Of a DNA stretch of 64,000 nt, positions 37,207 through 46,450 are shown piece after piece. The notes under the pieces are model-generated. The model saw only the letters and a list, made by a program, of their open reading frames with translations, was not told where the DNA came from and ran no database searches. Positions within the stretch are counted from its first letter, which is position 1; each line of letters opens with the position of its first letter. Both the position numbers and the translations under genes were made by a program. This stretch comes from Actinoplanes sp. NBC_00393. Lineage in GTDB: Bacteria > Actinomycetota > Actinomycetes > Mycobacteriales > Micromonosporaceae. The stretch spans positions 7,024,501 through 7,088,500 of the forward strand of contig NZ_CP107942.1 in NCBI RefSeq assembly GCF_036053395.1. Direction: 5' to 3'.

Positions 37207-38229
37207 CTAGCTCGGAGTGATGATCGAGAAGAGCAGGTAGGCGGTCGGAACGGCGAAAAGGATCGAATCCAACCGGTCCATCAGCCCGCCGTGGCCGGGC
37301 AGAAGGTTGCTCATGTCCTTGATCCGGAGATCCCGCTTGAGCATCGACTCGGCCAGATCACCGAGGACCGCGACCACCGAAATCACCGCACCGAACAGCA
37401 AACCCCAGTAAACCGGCACGTCAAGCAGGAAGTAGAGGAGCGCCGAACTGCCGATGGCGGCGGCCGTCACGGAACCGGCGAAGCCCTCCCAGGATTTCTT
37501 CGGACTGATCTTCGGCGCCATCGCGTGCTTGCCGAGGAACACCCCGGAGGCGTAACCGCCTGTGTCGGAAAGCACCACCGCGACCAGAGTCGCGATCACC
37601 CGCCAGGCGCCTGCCCGGGGATCCTCGCCGTCGTCGGCCTGCACCAGCATCGCGGCGAAGCTCAGCAGAAAGGGGCCGTAGACGGCGGTCAGGACGGTCG
37701 GAGTGAAGTCCCGCCGGACCGCGTCGATCCCGTCCGCCAGCCGCCACAACATCGCGGCGCCCACGGTGACCAGCAGGCCGATGGTGAGGGCGTCCGGCCC
37801 GGCCCACCCGGCCAGGCCGACCATCAGGGCGCTACCGGCGATCAGCGGGACCAGCGGCGGGCGGCTTCCGGTGACCGACAGCGCGCGGGTCATCTCCCAG
37901 ACCCCGACCGCGGAGGCGGCGACCAGGACGACCAGCAGGGCCATCGGCTCGATCAGCAGCGAGGCCAGCACCATGCCGCCGAGGCCGACCCCGACACCGA
38001 TCGCCGCGGGAAGGTTGCGCCCGGCCCGGCTCTTCTTCTGCTCTTTCCCGGCCCGGCGCCTGCCCTTCGCGTTCTTCGGGGCGGGCCCGGCCGGTTCGTC
38101 CGCGTGCCAGGCCTGGCTCGGGGGCGCCGAGCCGGCCGTCGGAACGCCGGAGGGGTCGTAGACGTACGGCGCCGGCACGCTCGTGTCGTCGCCGGAGGCC
38201 TGCCCGGCACGCGGATCGAGGTACGACAT
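37207..38229 (-). CDS. cdsA: Phosphatidate cytidylyltransferase
   Basis: Makes CDP-diacylglycerol for phospholipid synthesis. The 340-residue protein has a soluble N-terminal part of about 100 residues (Pro/Ala/Lys-rich) and eight or so membrane helices. The family signature is at the end: KKSWEGFAGS...KRDLRIKDMSNLLPGHGGLMDRLDS. ATG at 38229 overlaps the frr stop (TGATG). The Pro-rich N-terminal tail is longer than in E. coli CdsA but normal for actinobacteria. Confidence 0.95.
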   Translation of the reverse strand: MSYLDPRAGQASGDDTSVPAPYVYDPSGVPTAGSAPPSQAWHADEPAGPAPKNAKGRRRAGKEQKKSRAGRNLPAAIGVGVGLGGMVLASLLIEPMALLVVLVAASAVGVWEMTRALSVTGSRPPLVPLIAGSALMVGLAGWAGPDALTIGLLVTVGAAMLWRLADGIDAVRRDFTPTVLTAVYGPFLLSFAAMLVQADDGEDPRAGAWRVIATLVAVVLSDTGGYASGVFLGKHAMAPKISPKKSWEGFAGSVTAAAIGSSALLYFLLDVPVYWGLLFGAVISVVAVLGDLAESMLKRDLRIKDMSNLLPGHGGLMDRLDSILFAVPTAYLLFSIITPS

Positions 38230-38786
38230 CAGACTTCGAGCAACTCAGCTTCCTTGTGTTTGAGGAGCTCGTCGACGACCGCCACGTAGCGGTGGGTCAG
38301 GTCGTCGAGCTCCTTCTCCGCACGACGGCCATCATCTTCGCCGGTGTCGCCGTCCTTGACCAGCTTGTCCAGCTGCTCTTTGGCCTTACGGCGGACGTTA
38401 CGGATGGCAACGCGGCTCTCTTCAGCCTTGTGGCGTGCCACTTTGATCATTTCGCGCCGCCGCTCCTCCGTCATCTGGGGGAGGTGGATGCGCAGCTGAG
38501 TGCCCTCGTTGTTGGGGTTGACACCGAGGTCGGAGTCGCGGATCGCCCGCTCGATCGGGCCGAGCTGCGACGCGTCGTACGGCTTCACGAGCACCATGCG
38601 CGGCTCCGGGATGCCGACGGAGGCCATCTGCGTCACCGGCGTGGGCGCGCCGTAGTAGTCGACCAGGATCTTCGAGAACATCGCCGGGGTGGCCCGGCCG
38701 GTACGGATGGCGGCGAACTCCTCCTTGGCGTGTTCGACCGCGCTGTCCATCTTCTCTTCGGCCTCGAAGAGGGTTTCCTCGATCAC
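38229..38786 (-). CDS. frr: Ribosome recycling factor
   Basis: RRF splits post-termination ribosomes with EF-G. The 185-residue protein shows the complete family pattern: [20 protein letters not shown], a [14 protein letters not shown] hinge segment, [33 protein letters not shown], and [11 protein letters not shown] near the end. It is coupled to cdsA by the stop/start overlap and follows pyrH after 61 bases. Confidence 0.97.
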   Translation of the reverse strand: MIEETLFEAEEKMDSAVEHAKEEFAAIRTGRATPAMFSKILVDYYGAPTPVTQMASVGIPEPRMVLVKPYDASQLGPIERAIRDSDLGVNPNNEGTQLRIHLPQMTEERRREMIKVARHKAEESRVAIRNVRRKAKEQLDKLVKDGDTGEDDGRRAEKELDDLTHRYVAVVDELLKHKEAELLEV

Positions 38787-38847
38787 CGGCTCTTCTCGCC
38801 TCCTTGCTGTCTTGGGTGGTGCGGAATGTGGGGACGTGGGCGAGCGC

Positions 38848-39606
38848 TCACGCGGTGATCCGGGTGCCGATCCGCTCTCCGGCGCACGCGCGCACGATGG
38901 TGTCGTCGCCCTCCGCGCCGAAGACCAGCATCGGCAGCTTGTTCTCCTCGCAGAGGCTGAAGGCGGCCTGGTCGGCCACCCGCAGCCCGCGCTGGATGAC
39001 CTCCTGGAAGGTGATGGTGTCGAGCTTGCGGGCGGTCGGGTCGACCCGCGGGTCGGCGGTGTAGACGCCGTCCACCCCGTTCTTGCTCATCAGCACCATG
39101 TCCGCGTGGATCTCCAGCGCGCGCTGGGCGGTCACCGTGTCGGTGGAGAAGTACGGCATACCGGCGCCGGCTCCGAAGATCACGACGCGGCCCTTCTCCA
39201 GGTGCCGGATCGCGCGCAGCGGAATGTAGGGCTCGGCGACCTGCGCCATCGTGATGGCGGTCTGGACCCGGGTCTCGATGCCCTCCTTCTCCAGGAAGTC
39301 CTGGAGGGCCAGGCAGTTCATCACGGTGCCGAGCATGCCCATGTAGTCGGCCCGGTTGCGGTCCATGCCGCGCTTCTGCAGCTCGGCGCCGCGGAAGAAG
39401 TTGCCGCCGCCGACCACCACGGCGACCTGCGTGCCGCGCCGGTTCACGGTGGCGATCTGCCGTGCCAGCGCCTGCACGACGTCGGGGTTGACGCCGACGT
39501 CACCACCGCCGAAGACCTCGCCGGAGAGTTTGAGAACGACCCGCCGCGGCCGCGAGGTCGGCGGGTTCTCGTCAACCGTGGCGGACTGATCGGTCACCAT
39601 CGTCAT
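38848..39606 (-). CDS. pyrH: UMP kinase
   Basis: Amino-acid-kinase-fold UMP kinase of 252 residues. Motifs: [45 protein letters not shown], and [16 protein letters not shown] at 39606 with an alternative ATG two codons later. It is followed by frr and preceded by tsf, the universal actinobacterial order. Confidence 0.96.
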   Translation of the reverse strand: MTMVTDQSATVDENPPTSRPRRVVLKLSGEVFGGGDVGVNPDVVQALARQIATVNRRGTQVAVVVGGGNFFRGAELQKRGMDRNRADYMGMLGTVMNCLALQDFLEKEGIETRVQTAITMAQVAEPYIPLRAIRHLEKGRVVIFGAGAGMPYFSTDTVTAQRALEIHADMVLMSKNGVDGVYTADPRVDPTARKLDTITFQEVIQRGLRVADQAAFSLCEENKLPMLVFGAEGDDTIVRACAGERIGTRITA

Positions 39607-39650
39607 GAGACCCGCCTTCCCTTCCCTATCAACAGGAGACCCTATGCGAC

Positions 39651-39688
39651 CGGGAGGCCGGACGCAGAATCGCGTTCCCGACCTCCCG
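39651..39688 (-). terminator. Hairpin after tsf
   Basis: Inverted repeat with outer arms CGGGAGG/CCTCCCG and an inner ACGC/GCGT pair, in the 102-base tsf-pyrH gap. No T run follows on the minus strand, so partial termination or mRNA processing is as likely as full termination. Confidence 0.45.
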
Positions 39689-39708
39689 TGCCAAATGAAA
39701 GTGGAGCC

Positions 39709-40539
39709 TTACTCCTGGCCGACCTCGTACCGGACGAATCGGGTGACCTGGAGCCCGGCCTCTTCGACGACCTGCTTGACGGTCTTCTTGTTGTCGGTGA
39801 CCGACGCCTGCTCGAGCAGGACGAAGTCCTTGAAGAAGGAGTTCACCCGGCCCTCGACGATCTTGGGCAGCGCCTGCTCGGGCTTGCCCTCCTCGCGAGC
39901 GGTCTGCTCGGCGATCCGCCGCTCCGACTCGACGACCTCGGCCGGAACCTCGTCGCGGGTCAGGAACTTCGGCCGCATCGCAGCGATCTGCATGCCGACG
40001 GCGCGGGCGTCGTTGTCGCCGGCCTCGTCGGTCTTGCCGGTGTACTCCACCAGCACGCCGACCTGCGGCGGCAGGTCCTGCGCCTTGCGGTGCAGGTAGA
40101 CCGCGACGTTGCCGTCGAGGATCGCGAAGCGGTTCACGACGATCTTCTCGCCGATCTTCGCCGCGTAGTCCTGCACGGTGTCGGCGACGGTCTTGCCGTC
40201 CTCCAGCGTCGCGGCGAGCAGCGCGGCGGCGTCAGCGATCTTGTTGTCCTCGCCGAACTTGACCAGGCGGTCGCCCAGGGCCACGAAGTCCGGGGTCTTG
40301 GCGACGAAGTCGGTCTCGCAGTTCAGCTCGAGCAGCGCCTTGCCGGAGTGGGCCACGATGCCGTTGGCCGCGGTACGCCCGGCGCGCTTGCCGACGTCCT
40401 TGGCGCCCTTGATGCGCAGGAACTCGACGGCCTTGTCGAAGTCGCCCTCGGCCTCCTCGAGCGCCTTCTTGCAGTCCATCATGCCGGCACCGGTGAGGTC
40501 GCGGAGCTTCTTCACGTCCGCGGCGGTGTAGTTAGCCAT
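39709..40539 (-). CDS. tsf: Translation elongation factor Ts
   Basis: Guanine-nucleotide exchange factor for EF-Tu. The 276-residue protein begins [20 protein letters not shown], followed by [19 protein letters not shown] and the core [15 protein letters not shown], the EF-Ts signature. A helical C-terminal domain ends in [10 protein letters not shown]. It is 74 bases after rpsB, as usual. Confidence 0.97.
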   Translation of the reverse strand: MANYTAADVKKLRDLTGAGMMDCKKALEEAEGDFDKAVEFLRIKGAKDVGKRAGRTAANGIVAHSGKALLELNCETDFVAKTPDFVALGDRLVKFGEDNKIADAAALLAATLEDGKTVADTVQDYAAKIGEKIVVNRFAILDGNVAVYLHRKAQDLPPQVGVLVEYTGKTDEAGDNDARAVGMQIAAMRPKFLTRDEVPAEVVESERRIAEQTAREEGKPEQALPKIVEGRVNSFFKDFVLLEQASVTDNKKTVKQVVEEAGLQVTRFVRYEVGQE

Positions 40540-40569
40540 GACTCTTCTCTCGATGTCAGTCGGGAAATC

Positions 40570-40595
40570 GGCCGCCGCTTTTGATCACGGCGGCC
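40570..40595 (-). terminator. rpsB-tsf intergenic hairpin (possible attenuator)
   Basis: GGCCGCCG and its exact complement separated by 10 bases, inside the 74-base rpsB-tsf gap. No clear T run. The position matches the partial terminator known between rpsB and tsf in other bacteria; the role here is inferred. Confidence 0.45.
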
Positions 40596-40613
40596 GGAAG
40601 CACGTCGGTTGAC

Positions 40614-41498
40614 TTACTCGGCGGGGACGGCAGCGGCGGCCGGAGCAGCAGCCGGAGCAGCAGCGGCAGCCGGAGCAGCCTCAGCAGTCTCGTCGGCCTT
40701 CTTCTCGGCGCCCTCGTAGAGGTCCCGCTCCCACTCGGGCAGCGGCTCGCCGGCGGCGACGGTGCCGGCCTCGGGCTTCTCGTCGGCGTTGCCGCCACGG
40801 CCACGGCCGGAGCGGGCGATCAGACCGTCGGCGACGGCGGCCGCGATGACCTTGGTCAGCAGCTCGGCCGAGCGGATCGCGTCGTCGTTGCCCGGGATCG
40901 GGAAGTCGACCTCGTCCGGGTCGCAGTTGGTGTCCAGCACCGCGATGACCGGGATGTTGAGCTTCCGGGCCTCGTCGACCGCGATGTGCTCCTTCTTGGT
41001 GTCCACGACCCAGATCGCCGACGGCGTCTTGGTCATGTCACGCAGACCACCGAGGGTCTTGGTGAGCTTGGTCTTCTCGCGGAAGAGCTGGAGGGTCTCC
41101 TTCTTGGTGTAACCGGCGGCGGTGCCGCTCAGGTCACCCAGAGCCTCGAGCTCCTTCATCCGCTGAAGGCGCTTGTACACGGTCTGGAAGTTGGTCAGCA
41201 TGCCGCCGAGCCAGCGGTGGTTCACGTACGGCTGACCGACCCGGGTCGCCTGCTCGGCGATGGCCTCCTGCGCCTGCTTCTTGGTGCCGACGAAGAGGAT
41301 GTGGCCACCCTCGGCGACGGTGTCACGGACGAAGCTGTACGCCTTCTCGATGTAGTCGAGGGTCTGGCGCAGGTCGATGATGTAGATGCCGTTGCGCTCG
41401 GTGAAGATGAAGCGCTTCATCTTCGGGTTCCAGCGACGGGTCTGGTGCCCGAAGTGGACACCGCTTTCCAGCAGCTGACGCATGGTCACGACGGCCAT
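40614..41498 (-). CDS. rpsB: 30S ribosomal protein S2
   Basis: The 294-residue protein starts [20 protein letters not shown] (ATG 41496-41498, GGGAG upstream). It shows [50 protein letters not shown] and [20 protein letters not shown], all hallmark S2 segments. The C-terminal tail of some 60 residues is acidic then almost pure Ala/Pro, as in other actinobacteria. A longer open frame upstream has no homology. Confidence 0.97.
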   Translation of the reverse strand: MAVVTMRQLLESGVHFGHQTRRWNPKMKRFIFTERNGIYIIDLRQTLDYIEKAYSFVRDTVAEGGHILFVGTKKQAQEAIAEQATRVGQPYVNHRWLGGMLTNFQTVYKRLQRMKELEALGDLSGTAAGYTKKETLQLFREKTKLTKTLGGLRDMTKTPSAIWVVDTKKEHIAVDEARKLNIPVIAVLDTNCDPDEVDFPIPGNDDAIRSAELLTKVIAAAVADGLIARSGRGRGGNADEKPEAGTVAAGEPLPEWERDLYEGAEKKADETAEAAPAAAAAPAAAPAAAAVPAE

Positions 41499-41855
41499 GG
41501 TTGGTACTCCCTGATCTACCCTGGTTGTCACGCTCACCGGCGGTGGGCGTCCTGGCGCCTGGTCGACGGCCACAGTCGGACCCGACGATCATCGGGACCA
41601 GGGAAGGCCGTCGCCGCCGGCCGTCGCTGAAACCAGCGCTCGGAACGGTCGGAGGGCGCGCGAGGTCGACCGCCTGGGCGGTCGCCGTCGACAAGCATAC
41701 GCCAACCGCCGCGACGACTCCGGCCGGGCGGTCGGGCCCCGGGCGGCCCAGCGGCCCTTATCACACCGGAGCGGGCTGGAAACGGTCATCCACAATCCCG
41801 CCGAACACACAGGGGGCCGCGCGGCGAAACCGGATTCCTGGCACGGTCCGGCCCC
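41499..41855. promoter_or_regulatory. Divergent promoter region of rpsB and yraN
   Basis: These 357 bases lie between divergent genes and hold no convincing gene. They must carry the rpsB promoter and 5' leader (minus) and the yraN promoter (plus). I see no clear -35/-10 pair and no obvious autoregulatory leader fold beyond GC-rich short repeats. Confidence 0.5.
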
Positions 41856-42215
41856 ATGACGACTGAGCGACGGGCGGTCGGCGCCTACGGCGAGCGGCTG
41901 GCCGCCCGGCACCTGCAGGAGATCGGTCTGGTGCTGCTGCACCGCAACTGGCGGTGCAGCGACGGCGAGGTGGATCTCATCCTGCGCGACGGCGACGACG
42001 TGGTCTTCTGTGAGGTGAAGACACGCCGCACGGCGACCTTCGGCCCGCCGGCCGCCGCGATCGATCCGCGCAAGGTCCGCAAGCTGCGGCTTCTGGCCGG
42101 CCGGTGGTTGGCCCAATCGGGGGTACGCGCGGAGCACGTCCGTTTCGACGTGGTGGAGGTGCTTCCGCAGCGCCGTGGCGCTGCTCGGGTCGTACACATC
42201 CGGTCGGCCTTCTGA
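41856..42215 (+). CDS. yraN: YraN family (UPF0102) endonuclease-fold protein
   Basis: A 119-residue protein with the Holliday-junction-resolvase-like fold: GAYGERLAARHLQEIGLVLL, then GEVDLILRDGDDVVFCEVKT, where the acidic/Glu-x-Lys residues match the active-site core. It ends IDPRKVRKLRLLAGRWL. Function unknown in vivo. It overlaps comM (TGATG) and precedes dprA, the conserved actinobacterial trio. Confidence 0.92.
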   Translation: MTTERRAVGAYGERLAARHLQEIGLVLLHRNWRCSDGEVDLILRDGDDVVFCEVKTRRTATFGPPAAAIDPRKVRKLRLLAGRWLAQSGVRAEHVRFDVVEVLPQRRGAARVVHIRSAF

Positions 42216-43747
42216 TGAGCTATGCCCGCGTGCTCTGCGTCGGCCTGGTCGGTGTCACCGGTCACCTGGTCGAGGTGGAGGCCGACCTCTCCGCCGGCCT
42301 GCCGGCGCTGGTCCTGACCGGCCTGCCGGACACCGCGCTCAACGAGGCCCGCGACCGGGTCCGCGCGGCCGTGGTCAACTCCGGCCAGGACTGGCCGAAC
42401 CGCCGCATCACCGTGAATCTCCTCCCCGCGGCGCTGCCCAAACAAGGCAGCGGATTTGATCTGGCGATTGCCGCAGCGCTGCTCGCCGGCGCCGGTGACC
42501 TGCCGCCGGCCCCGCTGGACGGGGTGGTGCTCCTCGGCGAACTCGGTCTCGACGGCGCGGTCCGCCCGGTGCGCGGCGTCCTGCCGATGGTCGCGGCGGC
42601 CGCCCGCGCCGGCATCACCCGGGTCATCGTGCCGCTCGGCAACGCCCGGGAGGCCACGGTGGTGCCGGGCGTGACGGTACGCGCGGTCGACTCCCTGCAC
42701 CGCCTGGTCGAATACGTCCGGGGCAGCGCGCCTCTGCTGGATCCGCCACCCGCACCGCCGGCGCCCCCGCCCACCGGACCCGACCTGGCCGACGTCGCCG
42801 GCCAGCAGACCGCCCGGTACGCCCTGGAGATCGCCGCTGCCGGCGGGCACCACCTCGCCCTGTTCGGCCCACCCGGCGCCGGCAAGACCATGCTCGCCGA
42901 GCGCCTCCCGTCGATCCTGCCGGAGCTGGACGACGAGGCCGCCCTCGAAGTCACCGCCCTGCAGTCGATCGCCGGTGTGCTGCCGCCCGACGGCCGGCTG
43001 GTCCGCCGCCCGCCGTTCCAGGCGCCACACCACAGCGCCAGCCTGGCAGCCCTGATCGGCGGCGGCACGGGCCTCGGCCGACCGGGCGCGCTGTCGCTGG
43101 CTCACCGAGGTGTGTTGTTTCTGGATGAAGTACCAGAAATGGCGCGGACGACGCTGCAGGCGCTGCGCCAGCCACTGGAGAGCGGCCGGGTCGTGCTGTC
43201 CCGGGCCCGCGGCACCACCGAGTTCCCGGCGCGGGCCCAGCTGGTCGTGGCGGCCAACCCATGCCCGTGCGCCTCCCCCGCCGGCGACCACGTCTGCAGC
43301 TGCAGTCCGATCGTGCGGCGCCGCTACCTGGGACGGCTCTCCGGCCCGCTGCTCGACCGGATCGACATCACCCTCACTGTGCTGCCGTTGACCGCGGCGC
43401 AGCTGATGGGTTCCTCCGAACCGGCCGAATCATCCGTCGCTGTCGCGGCCCGGGTGGCCCGCGCCCGGGCCGCCGCTGCGCAGCGCTGGGCCGGCGGCGG
43501 ATGGCGGGTCAACGCCGAAGTGCCCGGGCCGCATCTGCGCAGACCACCCTGGCGGTTGCCGCCACGGGACACCGAGATCCTGCACCGGGCCATGGACCGC
43601 GGCCGACTGTCCGCCCGCGGTTTCGACCGTATTTTGCGCCTGGCCTGGACCGTTTGCGACCTGGACGGCCGTTGTAGCCCGAACGCGGACGACGTGAGCG
43701 AGGCCTACCAGCTCCGCATGGGCGAACTACTGGAACGCCGTCCCTGA
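42215..43747 (+). CDS. comM: YifB/ComM-family Mg-chelatase-like AAA+ ATPase
   Basis: The protein is 510 residues. An N-terminal Lon-like S5 fold domain (SYARVLCVGLVGVTGHLVEV; TGLPDTALNEARDRVR; LPKQGSGFDLAIAAAL) leads to the AAA+ core with Walker A GPPGAGKTML, Walker B VLFLDEVPEM, and a Cys-rich CPCASPAGDHVCSC insert. ComM is a helicase promoting branch migration during natural transformation in gamma-proteobacteria. Here it sits between yraN and dprA, in the usual transformation/recombination block. Function in this organism is inferred. Confidence 0.92.
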   Translation: MSYARVLCVGLVGVTGHLVEVEADLSAGLPALVLTGLPDTALNEARDRVRAAVVNSGQDWPNRRITVNLLPAALPKQGSGFDLAIAAALLAGAGDLPPAPLDGVVLLGELGLDGAVRPVRGVLPMVAAAARAGITRVIVPLGNAREATVVPGVTVRAVDSLHRLVEYVRGSAPLLDPPPAPPAPPPTGPDLADVAGQQTARYALEIAAAGGHHLALFGPPGAGKTMLAERLPSILPELDDEAALEVTALQSIAGVLPPDGRLVRRPPFQAPHHSASLAALIGGGTGLGRPGALSLAHRGVLFLDEVPEMARTTLQALRQPLESGRVVLSRARGTTEFPARAQLVVAANPCPCASPAGDHVCSCSPIVRRRYLGRLSGPLLDRIDITLTVLPLTAAQLMGSSEPAESSVAVAARVARARAAAAQRWAGGGWRVNAEVPGPHLRRPPWRLPPRDTEILHRAMDRGRLSARGFDRILRLAWTVCDLDGRCSPNADDVSEAYQLRMGELLERRP

Positions 43748-43820
43748 CCCCCCAAACCACAGTCAGCCTCGATCCGATGGGAGAAGTCATGAATGCCCTG
43801 CCCGGCACTGTTATCACGCG

Positions 43821-45023
43821 GTGGTCCGGATGAGCGGCGCCACTCTTGAGGAACGGGCTGCCAGGGTCGCGCTGACCTGGCTCGCCGAACCGGGCAACCG
43901 AACAGTGTGGACCCTGGTGCAGCAGGCCGGCGCGGTTGCGACACTGCAACACGTCCTCGACGGTGACGTCCCCGACGGCCGCCTGCGCTCGGCCGTCAAA
44001 GCCCGCACCGCGGTCGGCGACCCACGACGGATCGCCGAGATCGCCCTGCGCCGGGCGGAACGGCTCGGTGCCCGGCTCGTCGTACCGGGGGATGACGAAT
44101 GGCCGAGCCGGGTGGACGATCTCGCCGGGCTGGAGTTGGACACCGGCGGTCGCATCAACCAGGACACCCGGCCGCCGCTGTGCTTCTGGGTGCGCGGCGT
44201 CTGGCCGCTCGAGGCGACCCTGGAACGGTCGGTGGCGATCGTGGGCGCGCGGGCGGCGACCAGTTACGGCGCGCATGTGGCAACCGACATGGCGTTCGGA
44301 CTGGCCGAACGAGATTGGACGGTGCTCTCCGGGGGTGCCTTCGGTGTCGACGCGGCCGCTCATCGCGGGGCTCTTGCCGCTGGTGGTCGTACCGTGGCGG
44401 TCCTTGCCTGTGGGGTGGACCGGCCCTATCCGGTCGGCAACTCCGCCATGTTCGAGCAGATCATCGAGCAGGGCCTGCTGGTCAGCGAATGGCCGATCGG
44501 CGCCGAACCGCTCCGGCACCGCTTCCTGATCCGCAACCGGGTGATCGCGGCGGTCACGGCCGGCACCGTCGTGGTGGAGGCGGCGGCCCGCAGCGGCGCG
44601 ACGCAGACCATGAGCCGGGTGCTGGCGCTGAACCGGCCCGCGATGGTCGTACCCGGGCCGGTGACCTCCGCGATGTCGGTGGGCTGCCACGAGATTCTGC
44701 GCGGCAACCCGTACTCCCGGCTGGTGACCTCCGCCCTCGACGTGCTCGAGGAGGTCGGCCGGATCGGCGAGTACCTGGCGGAACCACCTCGCGGTCCGGA
44801 GCACCGCCGGGACAATTTGGACGAGGAGTCGGCGCTGGTCCTGGAAGCAGTGCCACCGCGCGGTACGGCTACGCCCGAAGAACTGGCTGCGGCTGCCCGG
44901 ATGAGCCTGCGCACCGTCCTCCGGCGGCTGTCATTGCTCGAGGTGGCCGGTCTCGTCACCCGCAGAGATGGCGGCATCGCCCTGGTCTCGGAGAAGCCAC
45001 CGGAGTCGACCGATCCGATCTAG
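43821..45023 (+). CDS. dprA: DNA-processing protein DprA
   Basis: The protein is 400 residues. The Rossmann-like DprA core shows SVAIVGARAATSYGAHVA, SGGAFGVDAAAHRGALAAGG, VDRPYPVGN and GLLVSEWPIG...RFLIRNRVIAA. An N-terminal SAM-like helical region and a C-terminal winged helix (ATPEELAAAARMSLRTVLRR) complete the family layout. DprA loads RecA on incoming single-stranded DNA. GTG start at 43821 or ATG at 43830. A 25-bp tandem repeat begins exactly at its stop codon. Confidence 0.94.
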   Translation: MVRMSGATLEERAARVALTWLAEPGNRTVWTLVQQAGAVATLQHVLDGDVPDGRLRSAVKARTAVGDPRRIAEIALRRAERLGARLVVPGDDEWPSRVDDLAGLELDTGGRINQDTRPPLCFWVRGVWPLEATLERSVAIVGARAATSYGAHVATDMAFGLAERDWTVLSGGAFGVDAAAHRGALAAGGRTVAVLACGVDRPYPVGNSAMFEQIIEQGLLVSEWPIGAEPLRHRFLIRNRVIAAVTAGTVVVEAAARSGATQTMSRVLALNRPAMVVPGPVTSAMSVGCHEILRGNPYSRLVTSALDVLEEVGRIGEYLAEPPRGPEHRRDNLDEESALVLEAVPPRGTATPEELAAAARMSLRTVLRRLSLLEVAGLVTRRDGGIALVSEKPPESTDPI

Positions 45024-45172
45024 ACCGTCCCCTGTTCGACGCACGGCGACCGTCCCTTGTTCGGCGCACGGCGACCGTCCCTTGTTCGGCGCGCGGCGGC
45101 CGTCCCTTGTTCGGCGCGCGGCGACCGTCCCTTGTTCGGCGCGCGGCGACCGTCCCTTGTTCGGCGCACGGC
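45023..45172. repeat. 25-bp tandem repeat, six copies
   Basis: Six consecutive 25-bp units (consensus GACCGTCCCTTGTTCGGCGC + RCGGC) from 45023 to 45172, with only one to three changes among them. The first unit begins on the last base of the dprA stop. As 25 is not a multiple of 3, it does not encode a repeated peptide in one frame. The high identity suggests recent expansion. No gene is carried by it. Confidence 0.95.
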
Positions 45173-45201
45173 ACAGCGGCGGCCGGCCCGTCGGGCTGTC
45201 C

Positions 45202-45226
45202 GGTCACCACGAACCACGTGGTGACC
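45202..45226. terminator. Hairpin downstream of dprA/AlpA-like genes
   Basis: A perfect 9-bp inverted repeat GGTCACCAC...GTGGTGACC with a 7-base loop, between two convergent genes. No T run. A bidirectional terminator is the simplest reading. Confidence 0.5.
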
Positions 45227-45280
45227 CGGCGCCCCGGGCCGGTCGCACGGCCGCGCCGTCGTGGCGGCGCGGGTACTGCC

Positions 45281-45490
45281 TCAGTCCTCGGACTCGTCCA
45301 GATCACGGCGATGGACCTTCATCCACGCCTCCACGTCGTCGGTGAGCCAGACCTTGCCTTGGGCCAGGTCGGCGACCGGCTTCGGAAAATCGGCTCGACT
45401 CGTGATCTGGTAGGCCCGCTGCCGGCTGACTCCGCCCAGTCGGATGCGGATCTCGTGCGCGCCCATGAGTCGGATCGGCTTCACTCCCAC
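45281..45490 (-). CDS. AlpA/excisionase-like helix-turn-helix protein
   Basis: A 69-residue DNA-binding protein: MGAHEIRIRLGGVSRQRAYQ, then ITSRADFPKPVADLAQGKVW and LTDDVEAWMKVHRRD, the MerR/AlpA-type winged HTH found in prophages and integrative elements as excisionase or regulator. The start may be GTG at 45490 or 45484, or ATG at 45466. It is divergent from the proline-rich gene and lies in the islet that separates dprA from xerC. No integrase lies directly beside it. Confidence 0.8.
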   Translation of the reverse strand: MGVKPIRLMGAHEIRIRLGGVSRQRAYQITSRADFPKPVADLAQGKVWLTDDVEAWMKVHRRDLDESED

Positions 45491-45561
45491 ATGATCGACC
45501 GTAGGCGCGGGACTATTAGTCGATAATCAACTTGATAGGAGACAGCTAGTCCTTAAGCAAG

Positions 45562-45576
45562 TACTCTGTGCCTATG
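45562..45576 (+). promoter_or_regulatory. Candidate leaderless promoter (-10 box)
   Basis: TACTCT at 45562-45567 lies 6 bases before an ATG at 45574, the spacing expected when transcription starts at the start codon. No Shine-Dalgarno precedes the ATG. No good -35 at the usual spacing was found. Confidence 0.4.
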
Positions 45577-46296
45577 ACTAGACGGCAACAGACAACCGGT
45601 CCCGTCCCGCATTCCCCCAGGCACCGCCGTGATTGGCGGACCTTGTGGCGTCGTTGCATATGCGGCCTGCCGGCCCCGTGCCTCGACAGCCGCGTGCCGA
45701 CGGCGCCTCTGCCCTTCCCGCCCGTGCCTGATTCCGCACTCCGCCAACTTCCCGCCGCGGGTCGTTCTCCGTCAGCCCTCGAACCCACCTCCCACCAACC
45801 CACCACCGTCCAGCCCACTCCGCCGATGATCGAAGCCGCCCACAACCGACCGACCGCGCCCGAGCTCTCTTCGCCGGCGATCGACTCGGCGCGCAACCAG
45901 CCGGTCGCGCCTCAGCCCTCCCCGGCGGCCGGTGAATCCGAGCGCGACCACCCGCACGCACCGGCCGCTGAATGTGGGCACAACCAACCGAACACGGCTC
46001 CGTCCTCTCCGTCCGCCACCGAACCCGGGCCTGACGCCCTGGGCACCTCGGCGCCCTTCCCGGCGGCTTCCGGGTCCGCTCGTCGCCGGGATGCGACATC
46101 GCGCCGTGGGATCTACCGATCGAGGCAGGCACGGCCCGACGCGGAATCGAGCCCCAGCAGCCGCGGAGCTGACACCACTCCTAGATCTCCGCATCCCGAG
46201 TCGGCCATCGGTCGTGCCGGGCGTCTGACACCCGCACAGCAGCATCGGGTGGGGCAGAGCTCGCTATTCCGGCGCCGCCAGAAACATGGTCGCTGA
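45574..46296 (+). CDS. Proline-rich hypothetical protein with C-x-C-x5-C motif
   Basis: A protein of about 240 residues. The N-terminus is basic (TRRQQTTGPVPHSPRHRRDW) and contains WRRCICGLPAPC, three Cys at 28, 30 and 36, which could bind zinc. The rest is disordered, rich in Pro, Ser, Ala, Thr and Glu, with loosely repeated SSPxxxxx segments. The ending is basic (SLFRRRQKHGR). A similar Cys-plus-Pro-Cys motif (CSVCAQAWPC) occurs in the small protein at 47.7 kb, so the two may be related in role. The C-terminal half could be partly degenerate. Function unknown. Confidence 0.6.
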   Translation: MTRRQQTTGPVPHSPRHRRDWRTLWRRCICGLPAPCLDSRVPTAPLPFPPVPDSALRQLPAAGRSPSALEPTSHQPTTVQPTPPMIEAAHNRPTAPELSSPAIDSARNQPVAPQPSPAAGESERDHPHAPAAECGHNQPNTAPSSPSATEPGPDALGTSAPFPAASGSARRRDATSRRGIYRSRQARPDAESSPSSRGADTTPRSPHPESAIGRAGRLTPAQQHRVGQSSLFRRRQKHGR

Positions 46297-46450
46297 CGAG
46301 TCCGCAGAGGACGGCGGCATAGGCAGTGCCTAAGCAGGCCCGGTGAGGCCGATGTCGCAACCGCCCTGGATAGGCCGAGCGGATCCACTTCGCCGCGACA
46401 GACCGACGAGATCGCACCCCTTGGCTGCGGCCCGACAAAACGGATTCCGC
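46297..46450. other. Non-coding stretch before the 17-bp array
   Basis: No gene is supported here. Short open frames exist on both strands but have no start context and no family-like sequence. Confidence 0.5.

Noticed and set aside
45023..45172. CRISPR or attachment-site array at 25 bp
   Set aside because: Continuous tandem units with no spacers; not flanked by an integrase.
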